Below, one piece after another: positions 1 through 9,881 of a stretch of 64,000 nt of DNA; within the stretch, counting starts at the first letter, position 1, and every line of letters begins with the position of its first letter. The notes under the pieces were generated by a model, which made no database searches, was not told the DNA's origin, and saw only the letters and a list, made by a program, of their open reading frames with translations. The stretch is taken from the NCBI GenBank assembly GCA_002812745.2, contig NCSJ02000117.1, forward strand, positions 1 through 64,000, read 5' to 3'. Both the position numbers and the translations under genes were made by a program. Origin of the DNA: Scytalidium lignicola (Eukaryota > Ascomycota > Leotiomycetes).

Positions 1-96
1 GTTATCGCTGTTGCTACGAAAGAAGAGATCAATACCTGGTTACGGCAAGGGCTAACACAGGCACTAAGAGAGCTTGGAGTACCTAAAGAGATATAA
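1..96 (+). CDS. 3' end of an unidentified ORF (truncated by window edge)
   Basis: The frame starting at base 1 is open for 31 codons and ends in TAA at 94-96. The visible peptide is charged and helical-looking (it contains KEEINTWLRQGL and ALRELGVPKEI). I do not recognise the family. It could be the last exon of a gene, the tail of a degenerate transposon ORF, or a chance open frame. Nothing downstream continues it. Confidence 0.25.
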   Translation, partial: VIAVATKEEINTWLRQGLTQALRELGVPKEI

Positions 97-517
97 TTAT
101 TGGGTAATTTTAGTCTTAAGATACTCTTGATCTTAGAATTGCTTGTCTTGGAATTATACATATTCTGAGTTTATTGGTCGCAAAATTTATTAACTTTAAC
201 TAGTACTCGTATACTTGTATAATAAAATAAGATATTAGGCACATAACTTGTTAATACAATTTGCTTTAGAGTCGGATAAGCCATCCACCGTGTCCCTTGC
301 TGCATTCACGAAAGGTTATTTTCACTATGGAAGGCTACGATCAAGGAAGCTTACAATCGACAATGCTTCGGCCGCTTCCTCATAGTTGTTCCTATATTGT
401 CCCGTTATAAAGATGGAATTGGCAATAAATAAGCTTGCATTGCGTGAAGTAAAAGGCTCTAACCAACAAAGTTTTAATTATAATCCAATTTCGCATCTTT
501 AATATCGTAGTCATTAT
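97..517. other. AT-rich intergenic stretch
   Basis: Between the truncated ORF and the stop codon of the FAD oxidoreductase. It should contain the 3' UTR of the minus-strand oxidoreductase. I see no ORF, repeat or RNA gene in it. Confidence 0.5.
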
Positions 518-2303
518 TCAAAGTGAAAGCTTGAATCCTCCCTGTCTATTGGTGAAGAATCCGTTAGGATCATAAACCGCTTTGACTGCCTTAAGCTTAG
601 CCAGGTTCTTCCATCCGTAACTGGCATATACATCCTGATACGGAGCAGCGTCATTCATGAAAATGGGATTGTAGCTGTAATACATTAGCATGTGATACAT
701 CGTCATTTACACTTTGGAGACTCACTTAGTAAACTCAATGTCGCCGGACTGGTAGTTTGTAGGAGGAACACCGGGATACGTCGCCTTCTGATAGGCAAGG
801 AGCTGATCCGATACTTCTCGTGAGTACTCGGGGCAACTGTCATCGCACAGAGAGTTCAGCCACATGAAGTCGTTCTCAATCCAGACACGGTCGCCATTAG
901 CCGGATCAAGCCCTAGAGCATTTCCACCTTGAGCCTGTGATGCCTTCTGGATGCGCACAGATAGCGGCTGTGGGTCAAAGCCCATAAGCTGCACATCTAA
1001 GTTGGTCAAATTGTCGTTGAGCGACTGTGAGTACGTGGTATCGTAGTATTTTTCGAAGAACTTAACCATCTGATCCTCGGGAAGGTTGGGAACGGTGTTC
1101 ACACGGAAGGAGTTACCAAACCCCGTAGTATTTGCTCCTCCGACCTCCTGAGCCATGCTCAAATAGGTGCGAGCTTGAGTGTCATCCGTGAGACTGGGGA
1201 TCGCATCGAACTCTGCGAATGCATCAGACGGATCAGGGCCGTCATAAAAGAAGAAAAGCATGAGATTTGTAGTCACGTTGAGTAGATTTCCCGGTGGACT
1301 GAATCTAGGAAACCGTTAGTGTATGAGACAAATTTGACAGCAAAAGTGAGGTCATACTGGAACGTCGGAATGACAGCAGCTTTAGGATCTGGGTACTCGC
1401 GGACAAAGTTGGTGATGGCATGGAAAAGTGCGGTGCGATGCTCAGGTGCGTAGGCGCGCACACCACCCCAGACTTGACCATCAATGCCAGCTGGGTGCGC
1501 CTGCGTAGTAATGTGAGTGACAATGGCAAATTGATTGCCTCCACCACGCAAGGACCACCAAAGATCGGGGTGAGAGGTACGGTTGGCATCGGTGATGCTT
1601 CCATTGGCGAGTACAACCTCGAAGTTGTCAATGTTGTCGCAAGCCAGGCCCTGTGATCAAATCTGTTAGTCTTGGGGTATTAGAGAGTTACTAAATATTG
1701 TTCACGCACATATTGCGCTGAGTAATAGGAGAGACCACCACCTAGGGTGAGGCCTCCAACTCCGATATGGGCAAGACGACCACCAACAACAACCTGCTTG
1801 GTCTTGCTAGTGACTTCATAGACATCACCCCAACGAGCGCCCATCCCAATCACAAAGTGGCTTCCATCAGCCGTGCGGACTGTGGAAGCGAGATTGGGCT
1901 CGAAGGAGATGATGACACCTCCATCAGTGGCAGAGAAGCCGGGCGCAGGTTGGTGGCCACCAGACTTGAGAGCAAACTGAACATCGGGGTATTTGTTTAG
2001 TTCCATTACCACATCTGACACCTGTTGAGCGTTGCCTGGGAAAAAGGCACATGCGGCACGGAACTGTGAGTTCTTCGCATTGTAATAAACCGTGTTGATG
2101 TCCGTGTAAACAGAAGCTTTGGCAATGCTCTCGAGGGCATAGGGACCAAAGGGATCCCAAGCGAAGTAATTAGGATACTTCTGCCACAGATGGTTACACA
2201 CAACCGTCGTGTTAACTGAAGGGGCAACGCTGGCTTTGGTGATTGTGACCATGACCATGACTAGGGCCAGCAGGCCTGGTATTGAAAGAGATTTCAATAT
2301 CAT
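518..2303 (-). CDS. Secreted FAD-linked oxidoreductase (BBE / 6-hydroxynicotine oxidase-like)
   Basis: Four exons: 2303-1710, 1650-1358, 1304-726, 674-518, giving 540 aa. The introns (59, 53 and 51 nt) have GTGCGT, GTATGA and GTGAGT donors; the second contains ACTAAC and the third GCTAAT as branch sites. I chose the ATG at 2303 because it starts a classic signal peptide (residues 1-27, hydrophobic core LLALVMVMVTI); an upstream in-frame ATG at 2372 would bury it. Residues about 60-235 are the PCMH-type FAD domain, with SGGH (His117, the expected covalent flavin attachment) and GGLTLGGGLSYYSAQYGLAC. The C-terminus has the berberine-bridge signature ending NYNPIF...YDPNGFF. Members oxidise alcohols, sugars or alkaloid-like metabolites with O2; the substrate here is unknown. 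The second Cys attachment point of bicovalent members is not evident. Confidence 0.9.
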
Positions 2304-2735
2304 GGTAGCTTGGTAGTAGAGACTGTGTGAAAGGTCTCCAGGTGCAAAGCTTGCATTAAGTATCCTTCTCAAGTCATTCGAAGTATTATATATACTTCGA
2401 GGGCCACTCTAAGTGGTAATAATATGGGGAAATATATGTTCCTAAAATGTAATAGCGGGCCTGTATAGCTTTACTAATATCCCTTGTCATCAGGATATAG
2501 ATTACAAATAGTTGAAGTATTGTTAGAGGGTGAGTTAGGTGGTTGTGCTATATCTTACGTGATCCTACTAATTGCTACGGAATTCAACACTCCCAACCGG
2601 AAACTACACTGTGATAAAACCAAGGTTACTCAACGTACTGTCTCTGAGTAACGTGTCCCGATCGCCACCTCTAACAAGTGTTTAAATAGTTTCCTCTCCC
2701 AAATTAGCATATACCCACCGATTCACCACCGCTTA
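2304..2735. other. Promoter region of the oxidoreductase / downstream flank of the F-box pseudogene
   Basis: AT-rich, no supported gene. It must contain the promoter and 5' UTR of the minus-strand oxidoreductase gene. No clear regulatory site was recognised. Confidence 0.4.
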
Positions 2736-3649
2736 TCAAACATCGAAATCCTCTATTGGAAGCGGTAATTGTTCGTCATCTGCTAGATAATAACAGATTT
2801 GAGTAATCTGGAAATCAAAAAAGCTTAGTCTGAAGTCTACCCCTGCTGCCATGAGTCTTTCGCATATACTATCCTCGTTAATGGAGAGTGAATTAGTATC
2901 GTATCTCACTAATCCCAGCTTAGGAAACTGCATTTGCGAAACCGCATCAGCAAGGCCCGATAACCCTTTTACTATGCCCTTATGTGATGCAAATCCCCTC
3001 CAAGCTGAAAGAGACAATGACACAATAGAGGGAGGGAGGAAGAAGATTGATTAGAAGCTGATAGTCCGAAGATGATTCCTTCTGGATGCTGCTGCGGATT
3101 GCGATTGAGTCAATGGATAGATCTTCTAGCACACTAAAATCTCTGAGGCTGGAGATAAGCTGGGTTTAAATGAAATGAAGTGTCTTGAGAGTCTTGCGGT
3201 GCCTTCTGAGATGTCCCACAGCGTCAGATACCCGAAAATGATTGCTGCGAGGCCACTTAAGTAGGGAAAGAAAATTAGATTCGTATACGAAAGTCTGTAA
3301 ACTAGCACAAGGAGATAACAATTTCGCAAGACCTTTTTCAGTTAAGATGTAGTGTACCATACGAAGATTCCTGAGATCTGGCATGTAAGGTAATGAGCTC
3401 AGATTCTCTGTACTCTTGCATACGTGGAGTAGGATGAATTGGTGATACAAGATGAGTTGGGCAATGTCGCGAAAGCGCTTAGAGACCAAAGAGAGAGGAG
3501 AGCGTCTGAGATTCCTGTAAGGACCAACAGTATTGGTAGGGCTCATACAACTTATTACAAATAAAGCGAATTCGCGTATGGCAGTGTAGGCAGAAATTTC
3601 CAAAGATATGCCGCAAAACCTCAGTAGAAAAATGAGTAGGCGAACTCAT
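2736..3649 (-). pseudogene. Decayed fungal F-box protein gene
   Basis: Three pieces in the right order on the minus strand resemble the common fungal F-box family. An ATG at 3649 opens with an F-box start (THFSTEVLRHIFGNF). In another frame, 3603-3166 carries PLSLVSKRFRDIAQLILYH and a leucine-rich stretch ending LKTLHFI before a TAA. The same frame reads on past the TAA (SLRDFSVLEDLSI ... LLINLLPPSL). A further frame change then gives the usual C-terminal segment 3023-2736 (SGLADAVSQMQFPKLGLVRYD). So there is one in-frame stop and at least two frame changes over about 900 bp; the middle is also shorter than usual. Intact relatives are substrate adaptors of SCF ubiquitin ligases. The stop cannot be explained by homopolymer miscalls; the frameshifts could be. 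Confidence 0.65.
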
Positions 3650-5426
3650 TTTGCCTTAGAATCTTTTCCGCTTCGGCTATGTGGAAGTTGATTGCGTTAT
3701 TTCGTGGTATCAAGGCAGATTGCTGGGCTATTTGATGTAGCCTGTTGATAATGTTTGATCCACCGAAATAAGTACCTTGATATGCTCAGTATTGTGAAAT
3801 ATAATCCCGATACGGATCTTCTCTAAAATAAGGGTTCTTGTATAGTGACAGAGCAACCGAAAACGTGGCTATTAGGTGAAGCAATGCCTACACTACAAAT
3901 TCTGTGCCATGGACAAATGAGAAGCCAAGCAGTACACTATATAACATATAGTGTGTCTATAGAGGGGACGCAAATATGGTTATCTTATAGATTGGGGGGG
4001 AAATATATGAGGCTACGGGAGAATATATAACGGATAAAGGAAATTGGCTGCCAAGGTTATGTGGAGGTAAGCCTCCAACAAAGTCCATATACAGTATACC
4101 AAGCGGTACTGTAACACTATGTCTGAGTGGGAGGGTCCCCGTCTTGCCCTTAGCAAATTCAACGATCATATAGTTTTGTAAATTAATGGTTTGCAAACAT
4201 CCTAGTACTATGATTCAATTTTGTATATCAACCACACCCCCCACCCCCTTAAATACCTGTAATACTATTAGATTTGATTTTTGACCCTAAAATTGGAGTG
4301 ATTTAATTAATAGCGTAAACCATAGATAGGAACCACCAAGATTCACAGATTTATTAAACAGCAATAAAATAGCTTAATCGAAAAGTTAGTTATATATGTT
4401 CCAGCCCATACGTGAATTCCGCCCATTCATGAATCGCCTAGGCAATACGTAAATAAACACCTTATTTTCTACTTTTTTAAAGTAAACTCCATATATTTCT
4501 TTTAATATTATATGATAATTAAATTCTAGAGATTTCAAGCCTTAAAACGATATAAAAATTATATAAATAATTCTTAATAACAACATTAGTTAAAGATATT
4601 TATACCTTAAATAACAGCTTAATTATTAAANAAGTTTATATCGTTTTAAAGCTTGAAATCTCTAGAATTTAATTATCATATAATATTAAAAGAAATATAT
4701 GGAGTTTACTTTAAAAAAGTAGAAAATAAGGTGTTTATTTACGTATCGCCTAGGCGATTCATGAATGGGCGGAATTCACGTATGGGCTGGAACATATACA
4801 GGGATGTTGTCCACATAGAATCCTTCATTCTCCTAAAACGGAGATAATTGTACGTTAAAGGCAACGACGCTAAAAGTGGTTCAAAAATGGCTTATGGGAT
4901 CCAAGGGATACATTATAATCACATATAAGCTTCTGTTAATGCTATGCAATTTGTATGTTCATCATATCTTGATGAATACGGAAACTTGTTCTTACGATCT
5001 CTTGTTTGTTGATGGTGCTTACATCGATTTCCATACAGCTATCTGTAGCTCTCCTCTAGGTTTCCATAAATGAATATTTGTTTCGCTACTAATTATACTG
5101 TATTTTTTAACACATGAGTTTTTCTGAGATTTGACTTTTGTGATCTGAAGCTGCTACTAAAGTTAGAGCAGACATACTTATATTATTCGGGTATCTATCA
5201 TTAAATAGGAAGCATTTCTATCTAGAATGTTGAACATAGGGGGGTAGTAATCTAGCCATTATCATCATATATCTTAACACCCGCTTTCCCAAAACCTAAT
5301 ACATTAAAAAAANCCACGCCGTAAAGTGACCAGAGAGACTCCGAAGTCCTAAGGAGTCTCAAGTCCAACAAGATACCATTACAAATAGACATGAATACTA
5401 TCATAATCCATAGACATTTCCCGTTA
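3650..5426. other. Gene-free AT-rich region with a large inverted repeat
   Basis: No ORF here looks protein-coding. The recognisable content is the inverted repeat at 4393-4798 (listed separately), a C-rich run near 4235-4250, and N calls at 4631 and 5313. It probably holds the 3' UTR of the copper regulator near its right end. Confidence 0.45.
4393..4798. repeat. Near-perfect inverted repeat, two 164-bp arms
   Basis: Arm 4393-4556 is the reverse complement of 4635-4798 (paired positions sum to 9191) with only two mismatches in 164 bp, at 4444 and 4541; both are transitions. The spacer is 78 bp, very AT-rich and contains an N at 4631. The match stops abruptly at both outer edges. No target duplication or transposase is visible. 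It could be a foldback/MITE-like element, two head-to-head copies of a repeat, or a template-switch assembly artefact next to the N. Confidence 0.85.
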
Positions 5427-7289
5427 TCATAGTCTTGGTCCTGCAACGTTGTGGATTGTGCAGCCTACACACTCGCATTCATCGCCACAAGGACACTCAT
5501 CTTTATCCCCGGGACATGGCATACTAGGTGATCCGCGATGGATCGTACACCCTAAACATTGGCAATCATCTCCACAAGGGCAGGAGACTGTATCACCACT
5601 GCAGCTGTCGGAGGCAAAAGGGTAGGAGACAAAGAAGAAATCGGATGCGTTGAGGGTTTGTTCTTCGTAAGGAGTTGGGGATTGAGTCTTTGAGCCCGGC
5701 GTTTGTGGTGCTGGTGGGGAGGGTATGGTGTCTTTGATTTGACTCTGCCCATTGGTGTATGTTGGTGAGGTTGGAGAGAAGCCGTTCCCGTTTGCGGGAG
5801 ACTGATTGTTTGTATGGCCGTTGGTAGAACTGTTGCCGTTTATGTATAGTTCTTTCGATGAGGATGTTGGCTCGAGAAGCATTGATGAGTAGGCAGAGCG
5901 AACATAATTTTGTGTTGCCTCGTTGTAAGGGTGTGCAGCGCAACCGATACATTGACAGCCATCACCACAGTGACAGGTATGGAAAGAATCTAAAATTTCA
6001 TTTTGCAGAAGAGGACCGTTAAATGGTGGCTCCAGTGGTGAGGTGGCTTGTCCTTGGGCTTGTGGTTCAATATTGGCTTTTGCAGTTTGCCGCCACTGGA
6101 ACGGTTGTAGGGGGTGTTGATATGATCCATACGTTGGTGGATAAGCAAACACGGATTGGGTTAAGTATTGTGGGAGAACATTCGATTGTCCATTCCCGTC
6201 GTGAGAGAATTGAAGTGGTATATGTTGGACCATACCGTTTGGTGTATTCTGGGCTTCTATAGACTCCTGCTTGATAACCATTTGACCAGGCGCAGGTGTT
6301 GATGAACAACAGCTCCTTTCTTTAGGCTCTTCAGGTAACGGTATCACGTTCGCATTCGGTGATGTATCAGTAATGCTTACCACCTTTGGTGCGCAACATG
6401 ACCCGCCTTTGCTCCTCTGGTCTGCGCTTCCGTTGCTGAGACCATTTGATTTTGTTAACAAAGGATTCTCGATCATGCTGCTAAGGTTCCCATATACTAG
6501 AGAAGTGGAGCTTAATCCGTTCCTAACATCCATAGCAACATTATTTGCGATAAAATTATGAGCCTGGGGGAAGTTTTGCAGCATCATATGTCCGTATGAA
6601 GGTTCTATGTTGATAAACTGCGGAGTGTATCCGAACTGTTGAGGAGGTGCCGATGCTGAAACCCCACTGTTCGGCTGCGCGGATACGCTCTGGAGGGTTT
6701 GCTCGAATGGTAATATATTTATATTATTAATGTCCATCCGTTGCAACTTGCTGGCATCAAAAGATTGCTTTCTATTTGATACGGGTCTAGTATTCTTCTG
6801 TACTTTGAAAGTAGTTCTGTTGGGTGAAGGAAGGTCTGCTGGAGCTGAATTAGAAGGCTGGTCAGCCTGTGGTGACTTTTCGACTTCTGTAGGAGTATCG
6901 TCGCCGCAACGGCATTTCTGCTTCTTTGGAATTGCAGCAGTGACACTGAGTCTTCCACAGCTGCAAGCTTGGTCTCGAGGATGAGGACATGCGCTCAGGG
7001 GCCTGCCAGGTTTCCTGACCGGCACCATGAGCCTTTCGTTGGCGTGTGTACATTTTGTTGATCGATGACCACGGATACATGGCTCACTAGATTTTTAAGT
7101 ATCAGTGGACGGGTTCTAACGGTGTTTGAGATCAAAAGACGAGAGTAAGCTGCGCTTAGCGTAAATGAAGGAACAACTTTGTGACTGGGGGGGGAAAATA
7201 TGGAAGCGGACTGCCTAACTATAGCCAAGAGTCCTGCCGAATAGAAAAACCACATACCAGGCCATCTTTAAACCATTGATGAGAGGCAT
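5427..7289 (-). CDS. Copper-fist transcription factor, Mac1/GRISEA/Cuf1 type
   Basis: Two exons, 7289-7258 and 7086-5427, 563 aa. The 171-nt intron splits the codon of the first zinc-binding Cys. The start gives the canonical copper-fist opening MPLINGLKMACEPCIRGHRS, then KCTH, an (R/K)GRP minor-groove motif (RKPGRP) and CPH/CSC. The middle is Ser/Asn/Pro-rich and contains two SCC motifs (about residues 240 and 269). The C-terminal half has three CxCx3CxCx2Cx2H clusters at about 382, 513 and 542, the copper-sensing repeats that in Mac1, GRISEA and Cuf1 switch the activator off when copper is plentiful. By family knowledge it is a nuclear regulator inducing high-affinity copper uptake genes during starvation; regulation through the clusters is inferred. 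It is divergent from the methyltransferase at 8786. Confidence 0.93.
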
Positions 7290-8785
7290 ATTGGAAAGTA
7301 TTCGGATGGCGCCGTTGGGGAAGAGAAGGAAAGGGATTGGACGCAAAGCAGTACCGATGTGGCCGTCAGCTATGATTTCGACGATCGGTCTGGTTCAACC
7401 GGGTCCTTGCACATTCAAGGTCCGCTGCTGGAGGCAATCGGGATTACTGGTAACCCAAGCACAGAATCTGGAGAAGCCAATGTTCGTTTGTCCCTTGCCT
7501 TGTCACCACCTTGTTTGTCTCATTCCACGTGTTGACCGCATGCGACTGTTGGATGTTGAAGCCGGAGAGAGGATGGATGTCGTAGAGAGAAGGTTTGAGC
7601 TAATTTCCCACCATTGCCCAGCAGGCGTCCTCAATTATGTCAAAGTCCAAGGTCGTGGAGGAAAGATGGGGTGACGGGGATCCGACACTCAGCTGCTGTA
7701 AGAAGCAATCTTCCAGCCAAGTCGTGCTTGATAATTACGAGGGTAAGAATCGCCGACGAGTAGGCGTTGGTTGATTGGTGATGGGGGGGGCAGATAGAGT
7801 GCGCGATCAAGGTTCAAAATCTGCAGCTCTTTTGCATGAAGATGTCGTTGACCGTCGCTCTTCCCTCGGGAGTTGTATAAGATCTCAGGACTGGCAGGTG
7901 GATTGTGCGATATGTTGTTCTGTCTGCACAGTTTATTCCGCCGTGGTTGGTGGGGTCCTGCGTTGGAGGGACAGCGAGCAAGTTTCCATAGGTCAGAAGC
8001 GCGCCTGCATAAGCCTTCTGCCCTCTACCTTCCGGCCCTGTAACGCTGCGGCCCCTGTCCCGTGGGAGAGGGAGAACCTGGGTGCGTCTGGTACTTTTCT
8101 GTGCGAAGCGACGGGCCAATCCAGCAGAGCGGTCAGTCGTTGTATTCGTGGGAATGATGATATTATCTAGACCGAGGTCAATTGGAGAGTGCAAGATTGG
8201 ATTTGACTGAGAGAGAAAAATGAAGCCGTTGAGTGAAACAAAGTCTGGTCAGCGTCGTCCGATCCGATGGGATGGATCAACCTTTACCCGAGGCACCCAT
8301 CGATCGTCTTATCGATTGGGTTTGGTGCCTGAGGCATAAATAAATAGTTTGTATGTTTTTGACATTATTCCAATTTTGCTTAAATCTTCACAGTTTGTGT
8401 GGTAAATATATGAAAGGAGGCCATTTGGTCAATATCTTAGCCCTGCATGCCATATTGGGATTTATTAATCAGAGAGAGCACAGAGGTAATTATGAAAAAT
8501 AGTTCTTTCCCTTGTCAACTCATTCTCAGTATCAAAACTTCAGACTTGCTTTCTGTCTATCTGAATCTCATTTCAATCATGAAGCCCCGTGTCTCACTTC
8601 ACCGAATTTATTTTAAGACGGCCGACATAACCATTTCAAATCTGCTATCTCACTCCTCTCATCCATTCCGCTTCTTACTTATTCTAACTCAGCCCCTCAG
8701 AAATGATATAACACCACCAGCACGCATCACGTGATCTACATCGTCCCTAGCCCCTGAGTTAAGGGGCTGCAGGAAAACCCCAACA
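7290..8785. other. 1.5-kb divergent intergenic region
   Basis: Lies between the start of the copper regulator (minus) and the start of the methyltransferase gene (plus), so it should hold both promoters and 5' UTRs. The part from about 7290 to 8200 is less AT-rich than the other spacers and is open in several frames, but none of the peptides resembles a known family. I found no TTTGCTC-type copper element by eye. Confidence 0.45.
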
Positions 8786-9676
8786 ATGTCAACCTCAACG
8801 CCTGAATCGGCGCCAGATTTACAAGATTCCAACAATGATGACGATCTAGAAGCCCTCGACATGTTTGCCGAGCCAGCAGACTACTACCCAGCCACGCCGC
8901 CGCCCACAACAACGACCTACACTCTCCCGACGCAGAACAACAAAACGCTCACGCTCCGTCTCGTAGGACATAACCCACTCTGGGGCCACCACCTCTGGAA
9001 CGGCGGTCGGTTGATCTCCTCGTACATCGAAGCTCGACCGGAGCTCGTGAGAGGGAAGACGGTGCTGGAACTCGGTGCCGGGGCGGGACTCCCGAGTCTA
9101 GTGAGTGCGGTGCTTGGCGCGCGGAAGGTTGTTGTGAGTGATTACCCGGATGCGGATCTTGTGCAGAATCTGGTGTTCAATGTTGAGGCGAATGAGGGGG
9201 TTATTTATGGTTCGGAGTCGGCTGAGGGTAAAGATAGAGGAGGAGGAGAAAGAGAGAGGATCGTTGTGGCGGGGTATTGTTGGGGTGCGGATGTTGCGCC
9301 GCTGCTTCTACATATAGACCATGACCCTAGAAGGGGTGAGAAAGATGGTGATTCTGGATTTGATGTGCTCATTTTGGCGGATCTATTGTTTAATCACTCC
9401 GAGCATGCGAAGTTGGTGGATACTGTCAAATGGACGCTAGCTCGACGGGGAAATGCGCGTGCCTTTGTCTTCTTCACGCCGTATCGGCCATGGTTGTTTG
9501 AGAAGGATATGGCATTCTTTGAATTAGCTAGGCAGGCTGGATTCAGTGTAGAGAAGATTCTGGAGGAGAAAATGGACAAGGTCATGTTTGAGAATGATCC
9601 TGGCGATGAGGAACTTAGAAGGACAGTGTTTGGGTACGAGGTCAAATGGGCAGACTCGAATGGTCTAGTCTCGTAA
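8786..9676 (+). CDS. EFM7: Protein N-terminal and lysine N-methyltransferase, EFM7/Nnt1 type
   Basis: A single exon of 296 aa. After an acidic N-terminus come LWGHHLWNGG (65-74), the SAM-binding motif VLELGAGAGLPSL (93-105) and the acidic loop SDYPD (118-122), then DVLILADLLFN and FFTPYRPW. These are the landmarks of the seven-beta-strand family that includes yeast Efm7/Nnt1, which methylates the N-terminus and neighbouring lysine of elongation factor 1-alpha. Length and motif order fit the family (about 260-300 aa). A Gly/Glu/Arg-rich insert at about 147-165 is low complexity and probably a loop. Cytosolic role inferred from the family. Confidence 0.9.
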   Translation: MSTSTPESAPDLQDSNNDDDLEALDMFAEPADYYPATPPPTTTTYTLPTQNNKTLTLRLVGHNPLWGHHLWNGGRLISSYIEARPELVRGKTVLELGAGAGLPSLVSAVLGARKVVVSDYPDADLVQNLVFNVEANEGVIYGSESAEGKDRGGGERERIVVAGYCWGADVAPLLLHIDHDPRRGEKDGDSGFDVLILADLLFNHSEHAKLVDTVKWTLARRGNARAFVFFTPYRPWLFEKDMAFFELARQAGFSVEKILEEKMDKVMFENDPGDEELRRTVFGYEVKWADSNGLVS

Positions 9677-9881
9677 AAGTGAGTAGAATAATGAGATCTA
9701 TTTGCCATGAGATAAACCGTTATGCCAAAAGGAAATAAGCCTTGGGGTCTATATTAGAATTAAAATCCAAGTACATGCGCGCTCAAAGACCAAAAATGAA
9801 AAATGAAAGAATATCTCAAGTTAAGATAACTATATACATTCTCTATACAAAACAAATAAAATTGTCTAATAGGTAGCTATC
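9677..9881. other. Short convergent intergenic region
   Basis: About 205 bp between the stop codons of the plus-strand methyltransferase and the minus-strand WSC gene. Only 3' UTRs are expected here; AT-rich with no other feature. Confidence 0.5.

Noticed and set aside
4393..4798. RIP as the explanation for differences between the inverted-repeat arms
   Set aside because: Only two transitions in 164 bp; RIP normally leaves many more and a clear dinucleotide bias.
7276..8194. Overlapping ORFs of 126-132 aa between the copper regulator and EFM7
   Set aside because: They lie in a divergent promoter region, overlap each other on both strands, and show no family resemblance or splice pattern extending them.
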